This document shows, in pieces, positions 41,363 through 54,517 of a stretch of 64,000 nucleotides of DNA. The stretch is from Sporothrix humicola (Eukaryota > Ascomycota > Sordariomycetes > Ophiostomatales > Ophiostomataceae): NCBI GenBank assembly GCA_021396245.1, contig WNYE01000080.1, positions 62,001 through 126,000 on the forward strand. The letters are read 5' to 3'. The notes under the pieces are model-generated. The model searched no databases. It worked only from the letters and a program-made list of their open reading frames with translations, and was not told where the DNA came from. A program made the position numbers and the translations under genes. Numbering within the stretch: position 1 is the stretch's first letter; every line of letters starts with the position of its first letter.

Positions 41363-43027
41363 TCACAGCCGGTGGCTTTCACGCATCGTCGTAAAGTTGC
41401 TAAGCAGTGTTGTCAACTGCGGCAGGCTCGGAACCGCGTCCGTAGGTGGTGTTGTCCGAGGCGCCGCCCGAGGGATGATAGACGGGTCGACAGCAACGGG
41501 CGACGATGTTGAAGTTGATTCGGGCATTTCCGGGCTATGCGGGTTCCTACCGCCATAGTGGCCTGGGCCCTTACCGCTGAAAACACGCTGGAAGAAGCTG
41601 CGCCGCCGCGTATGATCTTCACTCCGCAGGCGGTTGGTAGTCTCTCCATGCTCAGAGATGTTGCTAAAGACACTGTTGCTGCTACTACTGCTGTTGCTGT
41701 GGTTCCTGTTGGCACTTCGACGCAGTTCATCTACAACTGACGGGCGACCAGTAATAGAGCACGAGTTTGACTTTCGGTGCTCGAGTTCAGCTTCCCATCC
41801 GTAGACGTCATTATCGTCAACAGTAGAAGCATGAGAAAGACGGCTGGGGTCAAGCACAAACGTGCTAGATGTCGTGTCATTCGTAAAGTTGCTACTTCTG
41901 CTACCGATTGTCTGACGAATTGTGCTGTTGCTATCCTGAGTAATGATAGATCGAGACGGTGCTGTTGAATGGGGTCCCAAAAAGTTGGAAAAGTCTGTCA
42001 GAGGGTGTGCCGGCACAAGAATACCGCGGACTGTTGACGCATCGCCATCGGAGGATGTGATTGTGCGCTCATCGCCGCAAAGCGTCGTTGCGGTAATCGT
42101 ATCAGTGTCAAGCGTGGTAGACGTTGCAATCTCGCGGATGGAATCGCACTCAATGGTGAAGCTCAAAGGGTGATCGTCATCGTCAACATCTTCTTCACAA
42201 CCCACATCGAGGCTCAGCCAGCTCGTAGCAGTAGCCGAAGTTGATGTTCGAAGTGATGCTAATGAGGTAGGTGATGAGGGAGACGCTTCCTCGGGACAGT
42301 ATCCATATGAAGACGGCGGGGCACTCCGAGACAGGTCCGTTTCGAGCTGGCCACTGGTTGTTCGGTCGATAGGTGTGATTACAGAAAGTTCAGCGGGCAA
42401 GGCGGCTGACTCGGGCGTCGTTGCTTGTGAACCGTCTTGCTCGCTTGTGTGGGAATGTCGACGAGAAAACCATGACGGTCCCAAAGGAATATGGCGAAAG
42501 CGATATGATGCCGAGGATGAAGATGAAGATGACGTTAGCGAGTAATTAAAGCCCTTTGCGGTCATGTCGTTCCTAGAAACTCCTCTTGTCGTGAACAGGC
42601 CACGTGCATTTTCCCTTCTTCCAAGACTCATCCGACTGCACCCACTATCGCTGCCACTACCAACCGCCGCTTCAGTTGAGATGCCATAATTCTCACCAGA
42701 ACAACTGCAACCCCGGACCTGAAGTGGATCGAGAGTCAATCGTTGTCCTGGATGAGGTTCTTCCCATTCACGACCGCTATCAACGACCAGACTGCTGCTT
42801 GACTTAGACGATGAGACAACCCCACGACGAGTCAAAACAGTAGCAGACCGAGATGGTTGCGATGAAACAGGAATAGGGATTGGCTTTGCTGTAGCTTCGG
42901 CTCGGATTGTGCTGGTGTTGTGGTCGGCATTGTGGGCTGCAGGTGCAGCAGTTGTTGCATGAGTTTCGGGAGTTGGTGTAAGGGTGCTCGTGGAAGAGTT
43001 TTTCGGTTGCGACACGACCTGCGACCT
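41363..43027 (-). CDS. 554-codon open frame in frame with, and directly after, the RGS gene stop
   Basis: Immediately after the TGA of the RGS gene (43030-43028) the same frame stays open for 554 codons and stops at TGA 41365-41363. There is no ATG in the first 132 codons; the first is at 42631 (MSLGRRENARG), which would give 422 residues. The product is Ser/Thr-rich with likely disorder, an acidic stretch (CEEDVDDDDHPLSF), basic patches (RSEDHTRRRSFFQRVFSGKGPGHYGG) and the C-terminus MRESHRL. A frame this long is very unlikely by chance. It could be a separate gene with the ATG at 42631, the 3' part of the RGS gene joined by an intron that removes the TGA, a readthrough extension, or part of a gene broken by a nonsense change or sequencing error. 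I recognise no domain. Confidence 0.55.
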   Translation of the reverse strand, partial: RSQVVSQPKNSSTSTLTPTPETHATTAAPAAHNADHNTSTIRAEATAKPIPIPVSSQPSRSATVLTRRGVVSSSKSSSSLVVDSGREWEEPHPGQRLTLDPLQVRGCSCSGENYGISTEAAVGSGSDSGCSRMSLGRRENARGLFTTRGVSRNDMTAKGFNYSLTSSSSSSSASYRFRHIPLGPSWFSRRHSHTSEQDGSQATTPESAALPAELSVITPIDRTTSGQLETDLSRSAPPSSYGYCPEEASPSSPTSLASLRTSTSATATSWLSLDVGCEEDVDDDDHPLSFTIECDSIREIATSTTLDTDTITATTLCGDERTITSSDGDASTVRGILVPAHPLTDFSNFLGPHSTAPSRSIITQDSNSTIRQTIGSRSSNFTNDTTSSTFVLDPSRLSHASTVDDNDVYGWEAELEHRKSNSCSITGRPSVVDELRRSANRNHSNSSSSSNSVFSNISEHGETTNRLRSEDHTRRRSFFQRVFSGKGPGHYGGRNPHSPEMPESTSTSSPVAVDPSIIPRAAPRTTPPTDAVPSLPQLTTLLSNFTTMRESHRL

Positions 43028-44278
43028 TCATAAGTTGTGGCCAGGCTGATGAGGGTCAAGGTCCATAGCGCTCGACACATCGCCATCGGTGGAAGCAGAT
43101 GAAGAGCCGTCGCAGGCTGATGCGCTATGGTTGCTACCGCTGGGCGTGTTGTTGGGACGGCGGCTCGAGCGCGACATGCGGTTCAACCCCCCCAAGCCTA
43201 ACTTGGCGCTCATTCGTTTCCAGCCAGCATTGTGAACTGTGATAGCACGTTGTAGGCCGTTTGGCGATGTGGTAAAGTTCCAGTCCGATGTTGGCGGGGT
43301 TGTGGGGGGCGTGAGCGGCTCACCAGCAGGAGGAGTTGAGATCCCATTATCGTCAACGAGCCCAACACGCTCGACCGACGACGCGTCCGCAGAGGATGCC
43401 GACGGCGAACGCCCACGACCTTCACTGCGACGAGCGAGGTTGAGCTGGGGCAGGAACGATGGCTTAGGAGATCGGCTCGACTCATCGGTGCGGGAGCGGG
43501 ACGAAGACTCCTTGGACACGCGCATACGCGGGCGGCCTTGGCGAGAATCATGGTGCAAGTGATCATCAACGTCGCTGCCTGCATGTTGGTCCTGGTGCGC
43601 CGCCGTGTTAACAGAGTCGATAAAAGATAGCAGGACCGAATCATTCATAAGATCATAAACGATTGTGACCGCTTCGTTGAGTTCACTGGGTTTGGGCGGC
43701 GAAAAGCTCTTGTCCAGTGCAAGAAGACGGTCGCGGACAGGTCCAGGGAGGTTGACTTCACGAGGGCCCAGAGGCGTGATATAGGTGCCAATGAGTCTAC
43801 GCCAGATGGCAAAGGTGTAGTCCTGTGCGTCCTGCGACCATTGCGCGGCGTCGTCCTGGCCCTCGTCGAGTTGTACCTGGGCGAAAGTGGTCTGGTAGCG
43901 CTCGGCTTCCATCGTAAATTCAAGAGTCTCGAGGCAGTGGTTCTGGGACAAGTAGGCCATAAAAGCGCCGAGCGTCCATGGTGGTGGTGCCGAGTTGGCG
44001 AGAATGTCTTTGAGAGTCGGGCGGTTGGCCGCCGCAAGTACGGCGACACTGGTGGGTCGTGATGTCGCCATGTTTGTGGTTTTCGAGGGAGAGTAAGATG
44101 AGAGGGATGATGAAGATGATGATGGAGGCGTGCGTGTCTGTGACGCGACAACGCGATCGCCGTGGCCTGCTTCGGGCCTCCCCGTGAGAGTTGACGGTTC
44201 AGGAGAAAGCTCACGTGGGCTGGTAGAAGGACTGAGATAGGGTAGTTTTGACGTGATCTGGATCCTTCTTCTTTTCAT
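43028..44278 (-). CDS. RGS-domain protein, regulator of G-protein signalling (RgsA-like)
   Basis: The frame from the ATG at 44278 gives 416 residues (MKRRRIQITSKLPYLSPSTSP); a later ATG at 44071 (MATSRPTSVAVLAAANRPTLKDIL) would give 347. The frame upstream of 44278 opens with TTG and has no ATG. The RGS domain lies at about residues 87-221: RPTLKDILANSAPPPWTLGAFMAYLSQNHCLETLEFTMEAERY, then WRRLIGTYITPLGPREVNLPGPVRDRLL and LNEAVTIVYDLMNDSVLLSFIDSV. RGS proteins speed GTP hydrolysis by Galpha subunits. The short form with an N-terminal RGS domain and the NHCLETLEFTM motif resembles Aspergillus RgsA, which restrains GanB signalling; this sub-assignment is from memory. The C-terminal half is Ser/Arg-rich and disordered. 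The stop is TGA in the context TTA TGA AGG, and the frame continues for another 554 codons. Confidence 0.82.
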   Translation of the reverse strand: MKRRRIQITSKLPYLSPSTSPRELSPEPSTLTGRPEAGHGDRVVASQTRTPPSSSSSSLSSYSPSKTTNMATSRPTSVAVLAAANRPTLKDILANSAPPPWTLGAFMAYLSQNHCLETLEFTMEAERYQTTFAQVQLDEGQDDAAQWSQDAQDYTFAIWRRLIGTYITPLGPREVNLPGPVRDRLLALDKSFSPPKPSELNEAVTIVYDLMNDSVLLSFIDSVNTAAHQDQHAGSDVDDHLHHDSRQGRPRMRVSKESSSRSRTDESSRSPKPSFLPQLNLARRSEGRGRSPSASSADASSVERVGLVDDNGISTPPAGEPLTPPTTPPTSDWNFTTSPNGLQRAITVHNAGWKRMSAKLGLGGLNRMSRSSRRPNNTPSGSNHSASACDGSSSASTDGDVSSAMDLDPHQPGHNL

Positions 44279-45647
44279 TCTTTCGACTAAGCCGAAACGA
44301 TGAGGGTCGTAAATGGCCTCTAATTTGGGTCGATGGATGCCCAGAAATGGAGACAAAGCCTCACAAATCGTCCCAAAAAAAAGCCATACGCAGGATCAAA
44401 ATGGGTTGCGAGTATTCGGTGTTCGTCACGTCGTGAGTCAAAATATTAAGGGCGAGTGCAGATTAGTGAGGGCGTCGACAGGGTCGGAGCAATCGTTACG
44501 TGACGATAGAAGGGTGCGAGGGAAATGTCGGGAGTTTATTCGAGACTGCCCTGAACGCCTTTCGTGGGTGTTGCTGTCGTTAAAAGGGGTGAATCATGTG
44601 CGGTGCTATCTTCTCAGTCGGTTCGGCTGGTGGATCATTTGGTGCGCAGGAAGACGTCGAGCCAGGCAAGCGTCTAGATTTGCATGCAGGTTCCCGAGGA
44701 AGAGTCGATTGAAGACGCAGTGGTGGCGAACGCGGCACAACGAAAAAGAGAAAGCAAGCGAGATTTAACCAGGTCGTCAAAAACGAGAAGAAAAGGTCGC
44801 CAGGTGAAACAAGGTGGCAAAGTTGGCAACACAACAGAATCGAATTTGTGAGGCGAGAGACAGAAGTGAGCGAGAATACGTCGTAGGTTAAATGACGAGG
44901 AGTGATGAAAGAAACGAGAAACAAGATGATGATGGGGAGGACAAAAGGAAACTAGAAAGGAAACACAACCAAATATAAACTGGGTATGTGTGAAAATAAA
45001 AGCCCGAGAGGGGAAGGGGCACGATCCAAGTTGAAAAGGGCAGGAGAGAGAGAGGATGGAGGAAGAAGGGGCGTGAAGATCTTAAGAGAAGCTAAAGCGG
45101 GCAACAGCGGGCGGCGTCATACTGGAAAAGTCCAAATTCCACAGAAAACTGTGCAAAGGCCACACGGAGAGAACGATGGACAGCGACTCAGATCAGTTAT
45201 TTGGTGGGTACACGGCATAGACCTTTTGTATCTTACTTACTACCGGTCTCCATAGAAGGAATTTTGGGTGCTTGTTGGCAGCGAAGGCGCAGAGTATTAC
45301 GGGGCTACGAATTGTTCTGTGGAGAAAGCGAGAGCTAGTCTGTCAGATCCATCGGGGGGAGGAAGGAAGGAAGAAAAAAAAAGAAGGTGCAGAAGAAAGG
45401 AAGTGTGACCCATCATTGCGGAGTACGGAACATGGCTGGGCGAGCGACAGGGGGGAAACAGAGGGAGGATATGGGGATAGGCGCACACCCCCCAGTTGCG
45501 TCTCCCTCTCAACTTAGCGCTGCAACGCAGAACCCCGAGCCGGGCAGATTGTCGCTCTGTCAGGAAACTTAGCGTTCAATGCTGGCTCCAACAGGCAGTT
45601 TTTACAGCGCAAGACAAGAGCGGCCGAGTGAGGCCTGTTGGGCGAAA

Positions 45648-45662
45648 GGGGGGGGGGGGGGG
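45648..45662 (+). repeat. Poly-G run, 15 bases
   Basis: A homopolymer of G on the plus strand within the gene-poor region. The length in an assembly is uncertain. Confidence 0.85.
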
Positions 45663-48210
45663 CATCAGAGTGGACAAAGAAGAAGAAGTAATTCTGCACA
45701 GCTCAACCATGGTACAGAAGCCCAATCTGCCACGGATTTATGCCCATCGCCATCCAACAGAACACAGAGACGCGCTATGTTTGGGCAGGCATTTGCAGTG
45801 CTGGGGACGAGTAACTGGAGACTGGCACGAAGCAAGCAGCCAAAGAAACGCTTGTACGTCGTATGAGTATACTGTATATGGGCGAGCGAAACGGTAATGA
45901 AATGGAGGCAACACTTTTGATGCAAGAGCTTCCTGCAGGCGTGCTTCTGGAAGAAAAAAACGAGACACATTTCCAGGGCGAAATCCGACTCGTCGTTTGC
46001 GAGCTTGCCCGTCCATCCAAATCACCTGCTGCATGCGACACACTGTGGAGGATACAGAGTAATTACATGAGATACAAATGCACAGTAATACTGCGTAATT
46101 ACACACTTGACACGTAAATATAATAATATGTGCAACGACCGCTCTAGCGTGAGGCCGTCATTGTACTGTGTTTTGGTGTGCAGCCCACAAAGGAATGTGA
46201 GTTTGTCATGACAAGGGCGCGCAGCTGTGGATTCTCAAATTGGCCACTGGGAAACTGGCAGATCTGATTCTGGTTTGGGGATGGGAAGGAGGGGTGGTGT
46301 GAAGGAAAGGACCAAAATGTGAAAGAGCCAAGAGTCGGCAGGAGGGTGATCAGGAGAGAAGGCAGGTGCACTTCCGGCCAGAGGGCTGTAGCAACCACAT
46401 GTCACCTGGTTTCTGTTTCTCTCTCCCCCTCTCGTAGCATTTTTTTTCCTTCTCCCCTTCGGTCGACCCAATTTCGCGTCAATTCTTTTTTGCGATCGTT
46501 TTCTTGTTTAGGCCATTCGCGTTGAATGCATGTTGGTAAAAGTACTCGTTTGTATGTATGCTCGGTGCTGTGGCCGGTTTCCCTTACGAAATAGCGTGTT
46601 AGCGGGGCAAGGCGAGCGGCTGGCCACGCCACAAGAAGGAGCGACTACGGAGTAAACACGGCAGGCCCGACGAAGCAAAAAGGGAAGATACAGTGGGAGC
46701 GACAGGGGAAAAGGGAAGGAAAGCGAACAAATAACTGAGAAGGCAATATCGTCGCGAAAAGAAAGGAACGAGAGCAAAGGCGAGCAGTTGGGAATCCAGG
46801 TACTCCGTGGTTCAGCTCCAGATAAACTTGCGATGGACAAAGCGAAAGGGGAGACCAGGACCAGAGAACAAGAGACGACGGCCCAAGCGCCGGTGCAACC
46901 TTGTGGCCCTAGGGCATGGTGGTGTGGCAGCAGAGGTGAGGAGACTTCCTACATACAACGTGCTGTAATACCTTGTGTGTATCTTACTACAAAGAGATGT
47001 GTTTACTTGAAGTCGGACACCGAAGGATAAAGGGACCATTTCAAGCAAGATATATTGTTTGGGTCATTCGCAGCGGTGTAAAAACACTCTCACAGGCGAC
47101 TAGTAGTATATGTTTTTTTTTTAAAGTGTCTTGGGATGAGGGAGGGAAAATAAAAACAAAAATGTAAAATGCGAAAGGCGCCCAAAAACGATGGCAGAAT
47201 GTAGAATGGCGAGAATGGGAATGTGCAATAGTCACGCTTTGCCCTTTGTTCCCGACTGGCGCCGCTTCAGGCAAAGCCTGCACTAGAAGCACGCTAGAAG
47301 AGTTCCAGTGGCGAGACTGGTCAAAGCCTGGACAGACCAAAGAACCGAAAAATTAGGATCGCAAGGGGTGTACAGCCAATCAGGAAGGCGCCACCGACAA
47401 GAGTTCTCCATAAGCACAACGACAAAGGGCAGAAAGGTGCAGACAGGACAACAAGGGGCTACAGACCAAACCTAGTCCGGGTTAGCTAACGGAGAACCAG
47501 TGAAAGAAAAGGGAGGGATGTGCGCAATGGGCTACTAAAAGTTACATAGTAACAACGAGGAACAACTCGTGTGCAATAGTTGAAGATCTGTCTTACCCTG
47601 GAGACAGGCTATGGTGAGGTTGAAGAGTCCGAGAACGAGAAATTGAAGTATGGAGTAATACTCAATACTATCATCTTATTGCCTAGATTAATCCACCTAG
47701 AAAGCATAGCATGTTTGCTCTTTGTATAGAAAACCTCGTTTGTATGTCGTACATATTTTATGCTGGGTATATCTGGCGATATATTGGGATACGGCTAAGG
47801 GGACGCATCCAGTTCGGTAAACGATGCACGATAGAGGGACGATATGAAGGCCAACCTGCCTCTGGTGTCTGTTGGTGGCTGTTCTGCCAAGACTGGTGAT
47901 AGAGGAGGTCTGATACATTCTGGTATCTTATGTGAACAAGTAGCAGGTCTAAACCGGTCAATTATTGACATGCTCGGTAGTAGCGTCGCCTTATTTTTTT
48001 TACTGAAAAAAAACGGTGGTCAATCACCTTAACTCTTGAATTTCTTTCCTTAATTTTTCTTTTTCTTCTTGCTCTCCCCCCCACCCCCCCTACTTGCTTG
48101 TCCCTTGCCCAGCGCAAAAGAGCGGCCAGTGCCGTAAGCTAAGTATCAAAAGAGTAAGATTCCACGCGCTGGGATCGCCCCGGCCTTTCTGAACCTGGCG
48201 ACATGTAAGA

Positions 48211-48226
48211 TACTCCGTACTCCGTA
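48211..48226 (+). repeat. Tandem TACTCCG repeat (TACTCCGTACTCCGTA)
   Basis: Two overlapping copies of TACTCCGTA, followed by ATTACTACTAC. This is the most complete copy of the intergenic word found at several other places in the window. Confidence 0.8.
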
Positions 48227-51200
48227 ATTACTACTACAAGTAGATGGATTTCATCGGCCAGGTGCTGCCGGCTCGAGGGTTGAGCCACAGCCAAAAGACT
48301 GCTCTAGACACGTCGTATCAACAAAACGTGCAGGCTATCGTCAAAAACTCCGTACGTAGGGGTGCCTGGGGTGGTGTGGACACCTCTGCCTTGGCCGTTG
48401 CAAACCGTCGATCAAAATCAGAAATGATCAGGATCAGAAATCAGAACCAGATTTTAACAGAAATGCATGCAAAAGCTGTCTCTGAGAAAGAATTGAAAAG
48501 GGGGGGCGAGGGGGGTTAATGGGCGGCAAAGGCAATCGGAATTGCATGCTCTGACACGCTTCTCGCACAGGCGAAAAATTTCGGGAGCAGGAAGAAAGAT
48601 ATGGCCGTCGCGTTTTGGGAAATAGGAAAGAACACAAAGGAAGGAAAGAAGGAAACAAAACGGCCCCCAGGTAGCCCTCGGCCATTGGGAGAGGGAAAGA
48701 GGCGGCAAGGCGAGAGGCACGAACGCAAGGTATCAAACAAAGGAGGGAAGGAAAGGAACGAAGGAGGAACAAGGGAGGAAGGAGGGTGGCACGCAGCGGC
48801 AGAGGGTTTTTGAGGATGTTGCAGCTGCAGGCTGCAGGTGGCCTGCAACACGGCAAAACAGCGTGTCTCGTGCAACGAAAGGCCACACGAGGGCAGCACG
48901 CGAGGGCAGCTCGGGCAGATAGGCCTTTCTTGCCATCCGACTTGCTGGCGCTGTTTTCACTCGCTACCAAGATCAGTGTCAGGCTGTGGTGAGGTTTTGG
49001 TGGAGCCGGAAGGTGGGGACCGTTGGATCACGGTGCTGAGGAAGGCAGGCGCCATGGAAGGGAACCAGGCAGCGGTGTCATGCTCCCTCATCTGAAATCC
49101 ATCTTTGTTTGCCAGCCTTCGTTGCGTGTACCGTGTATTACTCAATTTTTGTTGTCTTTGGCGAACCAGTCCCGTACGCAGCGTCCCGGTCGGTTTGTCG
49201 GCTTCCTGTTTTGAGACGAGCAATAAGACGAGTCGCAACATGAGCGGATTGAATATCTCTTGATCCCGGCGATCGTATGTTTTCTTTCGAACCAAGGCCG
49301 CCGGCAATATCAGAAGCCCCCATTCAGAATGGTCTTTGTTCGTGGCTGGCGCCTTCCATATAAGTATTTTATCGACTTGTAATAATGTTGCTTCCCCCAC
49401 ACGAACCACACTTTATGCTTCTTCGTCTCTGCTCACCGTTTTATTCAACTTTTGGCTTCGAAGCTTCGACTGCCTTGCACGATGCACTCGGTATTACTCC
49501 ACAAAACCGGCCACTTCACTTCACCATCTCATCTTATTCGCCATGCATCTCACATCCAGAAAATGGACCAATGCCAATATTCTCCGAGACAGCCCGGACA
49601 TCCTTGCACACTACCATCTTCTCCAGGTCGTCGTCATCTACCTTCAGTACGCCCTTGGCAAACCCCCGTCTAATTTGCAGGCTTTGCGCAATCGCCATCC
49701 AACGCCAATACGACAAACTCGCTCAAGCTCCCCGGTTAAGTATTTTTATTTTTATTGAAGCTTCGGCAGCTGACGAGCTTGAGTGCACAGTCGACAATAT
49801 ATATCTCGGATAGATGAAGGGCATTCATTCTGGGTGTATCCCGGACGAAAACGAAGCCAGGTACTTGGACGACCGGACCGAAGAGCTCCTATGTAATAAT
49901 CAATAGCGAGAGGTCCTGCAGGTGTCTGTACTCGGATATACCTGTCGCCTGGTGGACAAAGCCGCCTCTCCTGCCCAAGCCGGCCAAGTCCATGCCCGAC
50001 TAATTGATTCTCGGCAAAGATGGGCGACTGGGCTGTGAGGTCATCTGCCTCTGCCTCTTCAATGCTTCCTACTTATTGTCTCTAGACGGCGTGCAACACT
50101 CTATGTCTTTTGGCACGCCATTGCCCCTTATGTTTGCCCATTTGTTGTCACGCGCGCATCGAGAATGTTATTAAAGGTTGGTGATTTTGTTCATGGTCGT
50201 TGCGTAGCCTGCAGTTGAAGGCTGAACCAAACCACAACCGACACACAGACGTATTCTATTGTCACGGCACTGTCTTGGCCACTGTGTGTCACCTGTTTCC
50301 TTCTTTTCGAAGGTTTCTTGTTCTTTTTGGCCTTCTAGAACAGCTGATTGTTCCACCAACATGCCCTAAACGCTCTAGGATACTTGTGAGATGCCCGGAC
50401 GCGTGTCCAATTGGACAAGCACACACCAATATGTTTGTTATGTATACACAAGCGAATGCTAGTCCTCCGTGTTTAATATAGTACACACTTACCGTTTGGG
50501 ATAACATCCCCATTTGATTGTCTATTCTTTTTCTAGTGGCCCCCGGTTGCCGTCGTGGCATTACGGCGTGCAAAACATATGTGCTTTTCAAACGACTTAA
50601 AATGTACGCCTTCTGTGCGCCGGAACACATGTTTCCCTTCCCGTCGTTCTCACCATCGTTTCTCGAGTTTGCCACGAAGCCTATACTTAAAACAGCTGGC
50701 ATCGCCATATTATTGTCTATCTTCATCAGTTACAGATACAGAATCACATACATAATAGAGGCACACATGTGAGATACAGGTAAACAAGGGTTTGAGTGTT
50801 CAACGTGTGTATTGTAGCCGAGTTTCTTTCGTTCACTAAAAGCACAATTGGGCCCTGAAGGACCTCAATACCGCCCATTTCTCTCCCCAGCAGATATTGT
50901 AGGCGACGCACCCTTGCCTTGATTTACATTATCGCCTAAGATATCGCCGCCCTTTACTTATTTTTTGTGCTTTGGAATGTTTTGCTCGTAGATGAAGCAT
51001 TAGTCGGCATCCCATGTCTTCTTATTGCTCTACATAAGCACACATCTTTTGCTGTCCACGGTTGGGGTCTCCTCTTTGACGCCCCGTCTTGGGCCCAGCC
51101 ACAGAGGTTCCTCAATTTTCTGTGCCATGTTTCTAAAAAATTCCTGCAGGGGGCGATGTGACACGCAACCAGAACGGAATGCCAATAAGTGAAGAATAAT

Positions 51201-54200
51201 AATGAAAGCCGAGCGTATTTCTAGCTTGGGCGCACACGCCCGCATTGATTTTCGTTGTGACTGTGTCTCGTTTATATGCATCACCTGCCAATAGCGTGCC
51301 GATGGACACTTTATGAATCACAAACTTGCTTGTTCTGCATCGTGTGTGCAGTAGTGAACGACATACGCATCTTTGAACTGAGTCGTACTACGTGTTGGCT
51401 TTTTGTTTAAAAAAAAAAATTAGAAAAAATTGTATTGTCCCTTTTACGTCCCTTAGTACTACCCAATAATGATAATAGTAGTGGTAGTAATAATGCCCCT
51501 CTCACTTTTGCGACTGGATAAATTCGATAGAGCAGCTCATTCGATATTGTGTGCCCGCCCATGCATAACGCTGTATTACCCTGGTGGCCTCTGCCCATTC
51601 TGTCTTCACGTATTCTTGTCGCTCTTCCCAGCTTTGCAGATCCTTAAGAGATAAAAGAAAGGGCCAGAAAATCAGTAGTCGAATGTCGACCGTTAACCGG
51701 CTTGAACGCAGACTCGCTTTCAGCAAGAACTGTCGGTGACGGAAAGACAACATTTTCTCATACAGTGCAATAGTTCTTTATCCAATATAGTGTGGTGCCC
51801 ATCGTTTCCTCTTGGCAGCCTCCCCCCCCTCACTTTGATATATTGGCCTTATTTTGAACTTGCCTTGTTGTGTTAATAAAGACCGACCCTTTGTCAATAT
51901 AGCATGATCCCCAATGCACTCTCGATTTATTATCACGCCCTGGATCTAGGACTTAATGCGCACATACTCACGTCAGGCTGCTGGAAATAGTTGAAATTCT
52001 CAAAGACGCAAAGGCGAGTCCTGAGTTCAAATGGATGACCAATCCAGCATACGCATGTCTAAAGTAATCAAGTTGGCCAAAAAGAAGCATACAACACCGC
52101 GGACAACTGTCAGCCTTCAACAGCGTCTTCCAGCTAACCGTGGCCCTATATTCATATATGAGCGTGCCTACTATTATTTTTTACAATACTACGGCCTATA
52201 TATATATATTGTATCCCATGTAAGATACGATACATATAAACCGCCAGCCGTCCATGGTCGAAACATGGTTTATTTACTCGCGGACGGGCGCTTAAAATGC
52301 GAGACAGTTAACAGATGCAATGTAGAATAACATGAGGGACAATGTTTATTTTTATATTCAACTCAACCATAACACGAAGAGACTGCCTATCCAACGGCCA
52401 ACAAGCCGTATTGTCACCCACGTCGACCGTCTAAGTTTGAAAACACACATTAACACGTACGCCTCCTCAAACTCTTGAGATCAGATCAAGAATGCGCTGA
52501 TCAGGCGCTCGCTCCATAATGCATCCACCCACCCCACCACCACTTACCTGACGAATACCATTTTTCGTCGTCTTTTCTCCTCTTGCTTTCTTTTTCCCTT
52601 TCTTGCACCTACCTGCCCCTCTTTCTCTTTCACTTTCCGGCTCTTTTTGACGTTGGCAGGGCCGAAACCGGAAGAGGACTCGTTGTGCTTTTCCTCTTTC
52701 TTAAAATTCAATCACTGGAGTGAGTCTAATCTCCCCGTCCGGCCTTAAATCCCTCGATGGGGTATAAGAACATCGTGATTTTTGTGGATAAGATAACATG
52801 CTTTTACTTCGATACTCAACAGTTCTCCTTGTACATCGTAGTGGGCCGCTATCCGTCTGATCTCGTCTTGGCCCGTTGTCTGTCCCTCCCCCGCCGGGCG
52901 CTTCCCTCTTAGTTTTGACTTATATGTACGGAGTAGGCTCCGTTCCACGGCGACAGCCAGCTGCCAAATACCGCCTAGATCAGCGCGTTCTGGCCAGGTC
53001 CATAGTGGACAGTATGAGGCTCACAGCCATCAGAGCCCAGGGGGCACGGATCTCGCTTTTACTCTCCATCGCAAAGCCGTAAGAATCGTCGCCGCCCCGT
53101 ACAAGGTAGGTCGTTGTATCAGATGCACATGGGTCGTTGATCCGCCGAAAGAACAGAGATGTGCGCCTGGTGGCGGGTTGATACGAATCTTGATTACACC
53201 CTGTGGGATTAAAGCTTTCTGTTTATGTTTTTTTTTTTTTTTTGGTCCGGTCGCCAGAGACAAAGGAAGGTTGATAGTCGTATGTAATTGGGTCGTTCAC
53301 GTTGGTCTGAAATAATCATCAATCGGCCGTGGCGAACAAGTCTAAAAACGACAGGGGCTATGATGGGCTAGGGGCCAACCGCTGCTTTTCAAAATTCACG
53401 GAGGTTGGCACGGAAGAGGAAGGCATAAACATTAGTGCCTCCATTTGCAGGGCGATCCATGTTTGGCCGTCCACTGTTCGGTCCAGAGTTGCTCCTACAT
53501 ATGCCTATATTGGCAGCAGGTCACGGCAAGGCGAACGGCGCCCTCCCTTGATGAAAAGAGGCAGGAGCAGAAAGCAGAACTGTGAAGAAAAAAAAAATTG
53601 AAAACAAAAACGCCGACAGCATTCAAACTAGGAAGGAACAAACGATGGCGCAAAGAGGCAGCGACGAACTGCGGGAAGGCCAAGAAAGCCAAGAGACGAA
53701 CCCCTTCCTCTCTTGAAAATGGAAAAGAAGGCGGCCACGATATCAGGCGGAATAATATTGAATGACGCGAGTCATCCATTCTGGAAGCGCCGAAAAGCAA
53801 TGTATTAGATGGCCAGGCTTGCAAGTTCACGAGGCCGCGGTACAACGATGTAAGGTTAAAGAAGGAAGGAAAAGCCAGTCTTGTCAATGATTGGTCAAGA
53901 TGCACAGTTCTACAGATTTTCTTTTTCTTTTCTTTTCCTTTCTTCTTTTTTTCTTTTCTTCTTTTGTGGGCCGCATAGGAGGCGACAAGGAAGGAAGATG
54001 GCCGGTCGCTTTCCAGAATATTTCCTATTGTAGACTGGCGTGCAATAAACTGGGTCTTTTCATTACGGCCAGTCCGTCCACACACAAAACTTTACATGTA
54101 CGTCGCACAGTACACAGGGGAAGCGTGCCTTGAAACAGGCAATAAAAACAGGCGGCTTCAGTGTCGCCAGCCTAGCCGTCGCACATGCCCTGCACGGACG

Positions 54201-54266
54201 CCAACAGACCTTGACCATCCTCTTGCCACTTCTTACAAAGACTGCCGGCATGACAGAGTTTTTGGG

Positions 54267-54290
54267 CAAACGAGCAAACGAGCAAACGAG
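54267..54290 (+). repeat. Three tandem copies of an 8-bp unit (GCAAACGA)
   Basis: Exact threefold direct repeat in non-coding DNA; no known function. Confidence 0.8.
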
Positions 54291-54517
54291 GCAGGAGTGG
54301 TCGTTGAGAGCCGAGCTCTGGCGATTGAAGCCGAACTCTGGGCCATTCACAAAACAACCATGAGAAGAGTCTCCTGATCTCTGGTCTCGGAGAACACACA
54401 CCGAGCACGCCCTGGGCAGAGATACAACGCAATAGAACAAAGAAACATCACCAAATCACCGGGAACCTTCAAGGGCTAGGGGCTAGGGGTTTGTTTCTTG
54501 AGTACGATACGTGTCGT

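Noticed and set aside
44279..44356. Upstream extension of the RGS frame
   Set aside because: It opens with TTG and contains no ATG; it would need an unseen upstream exon.
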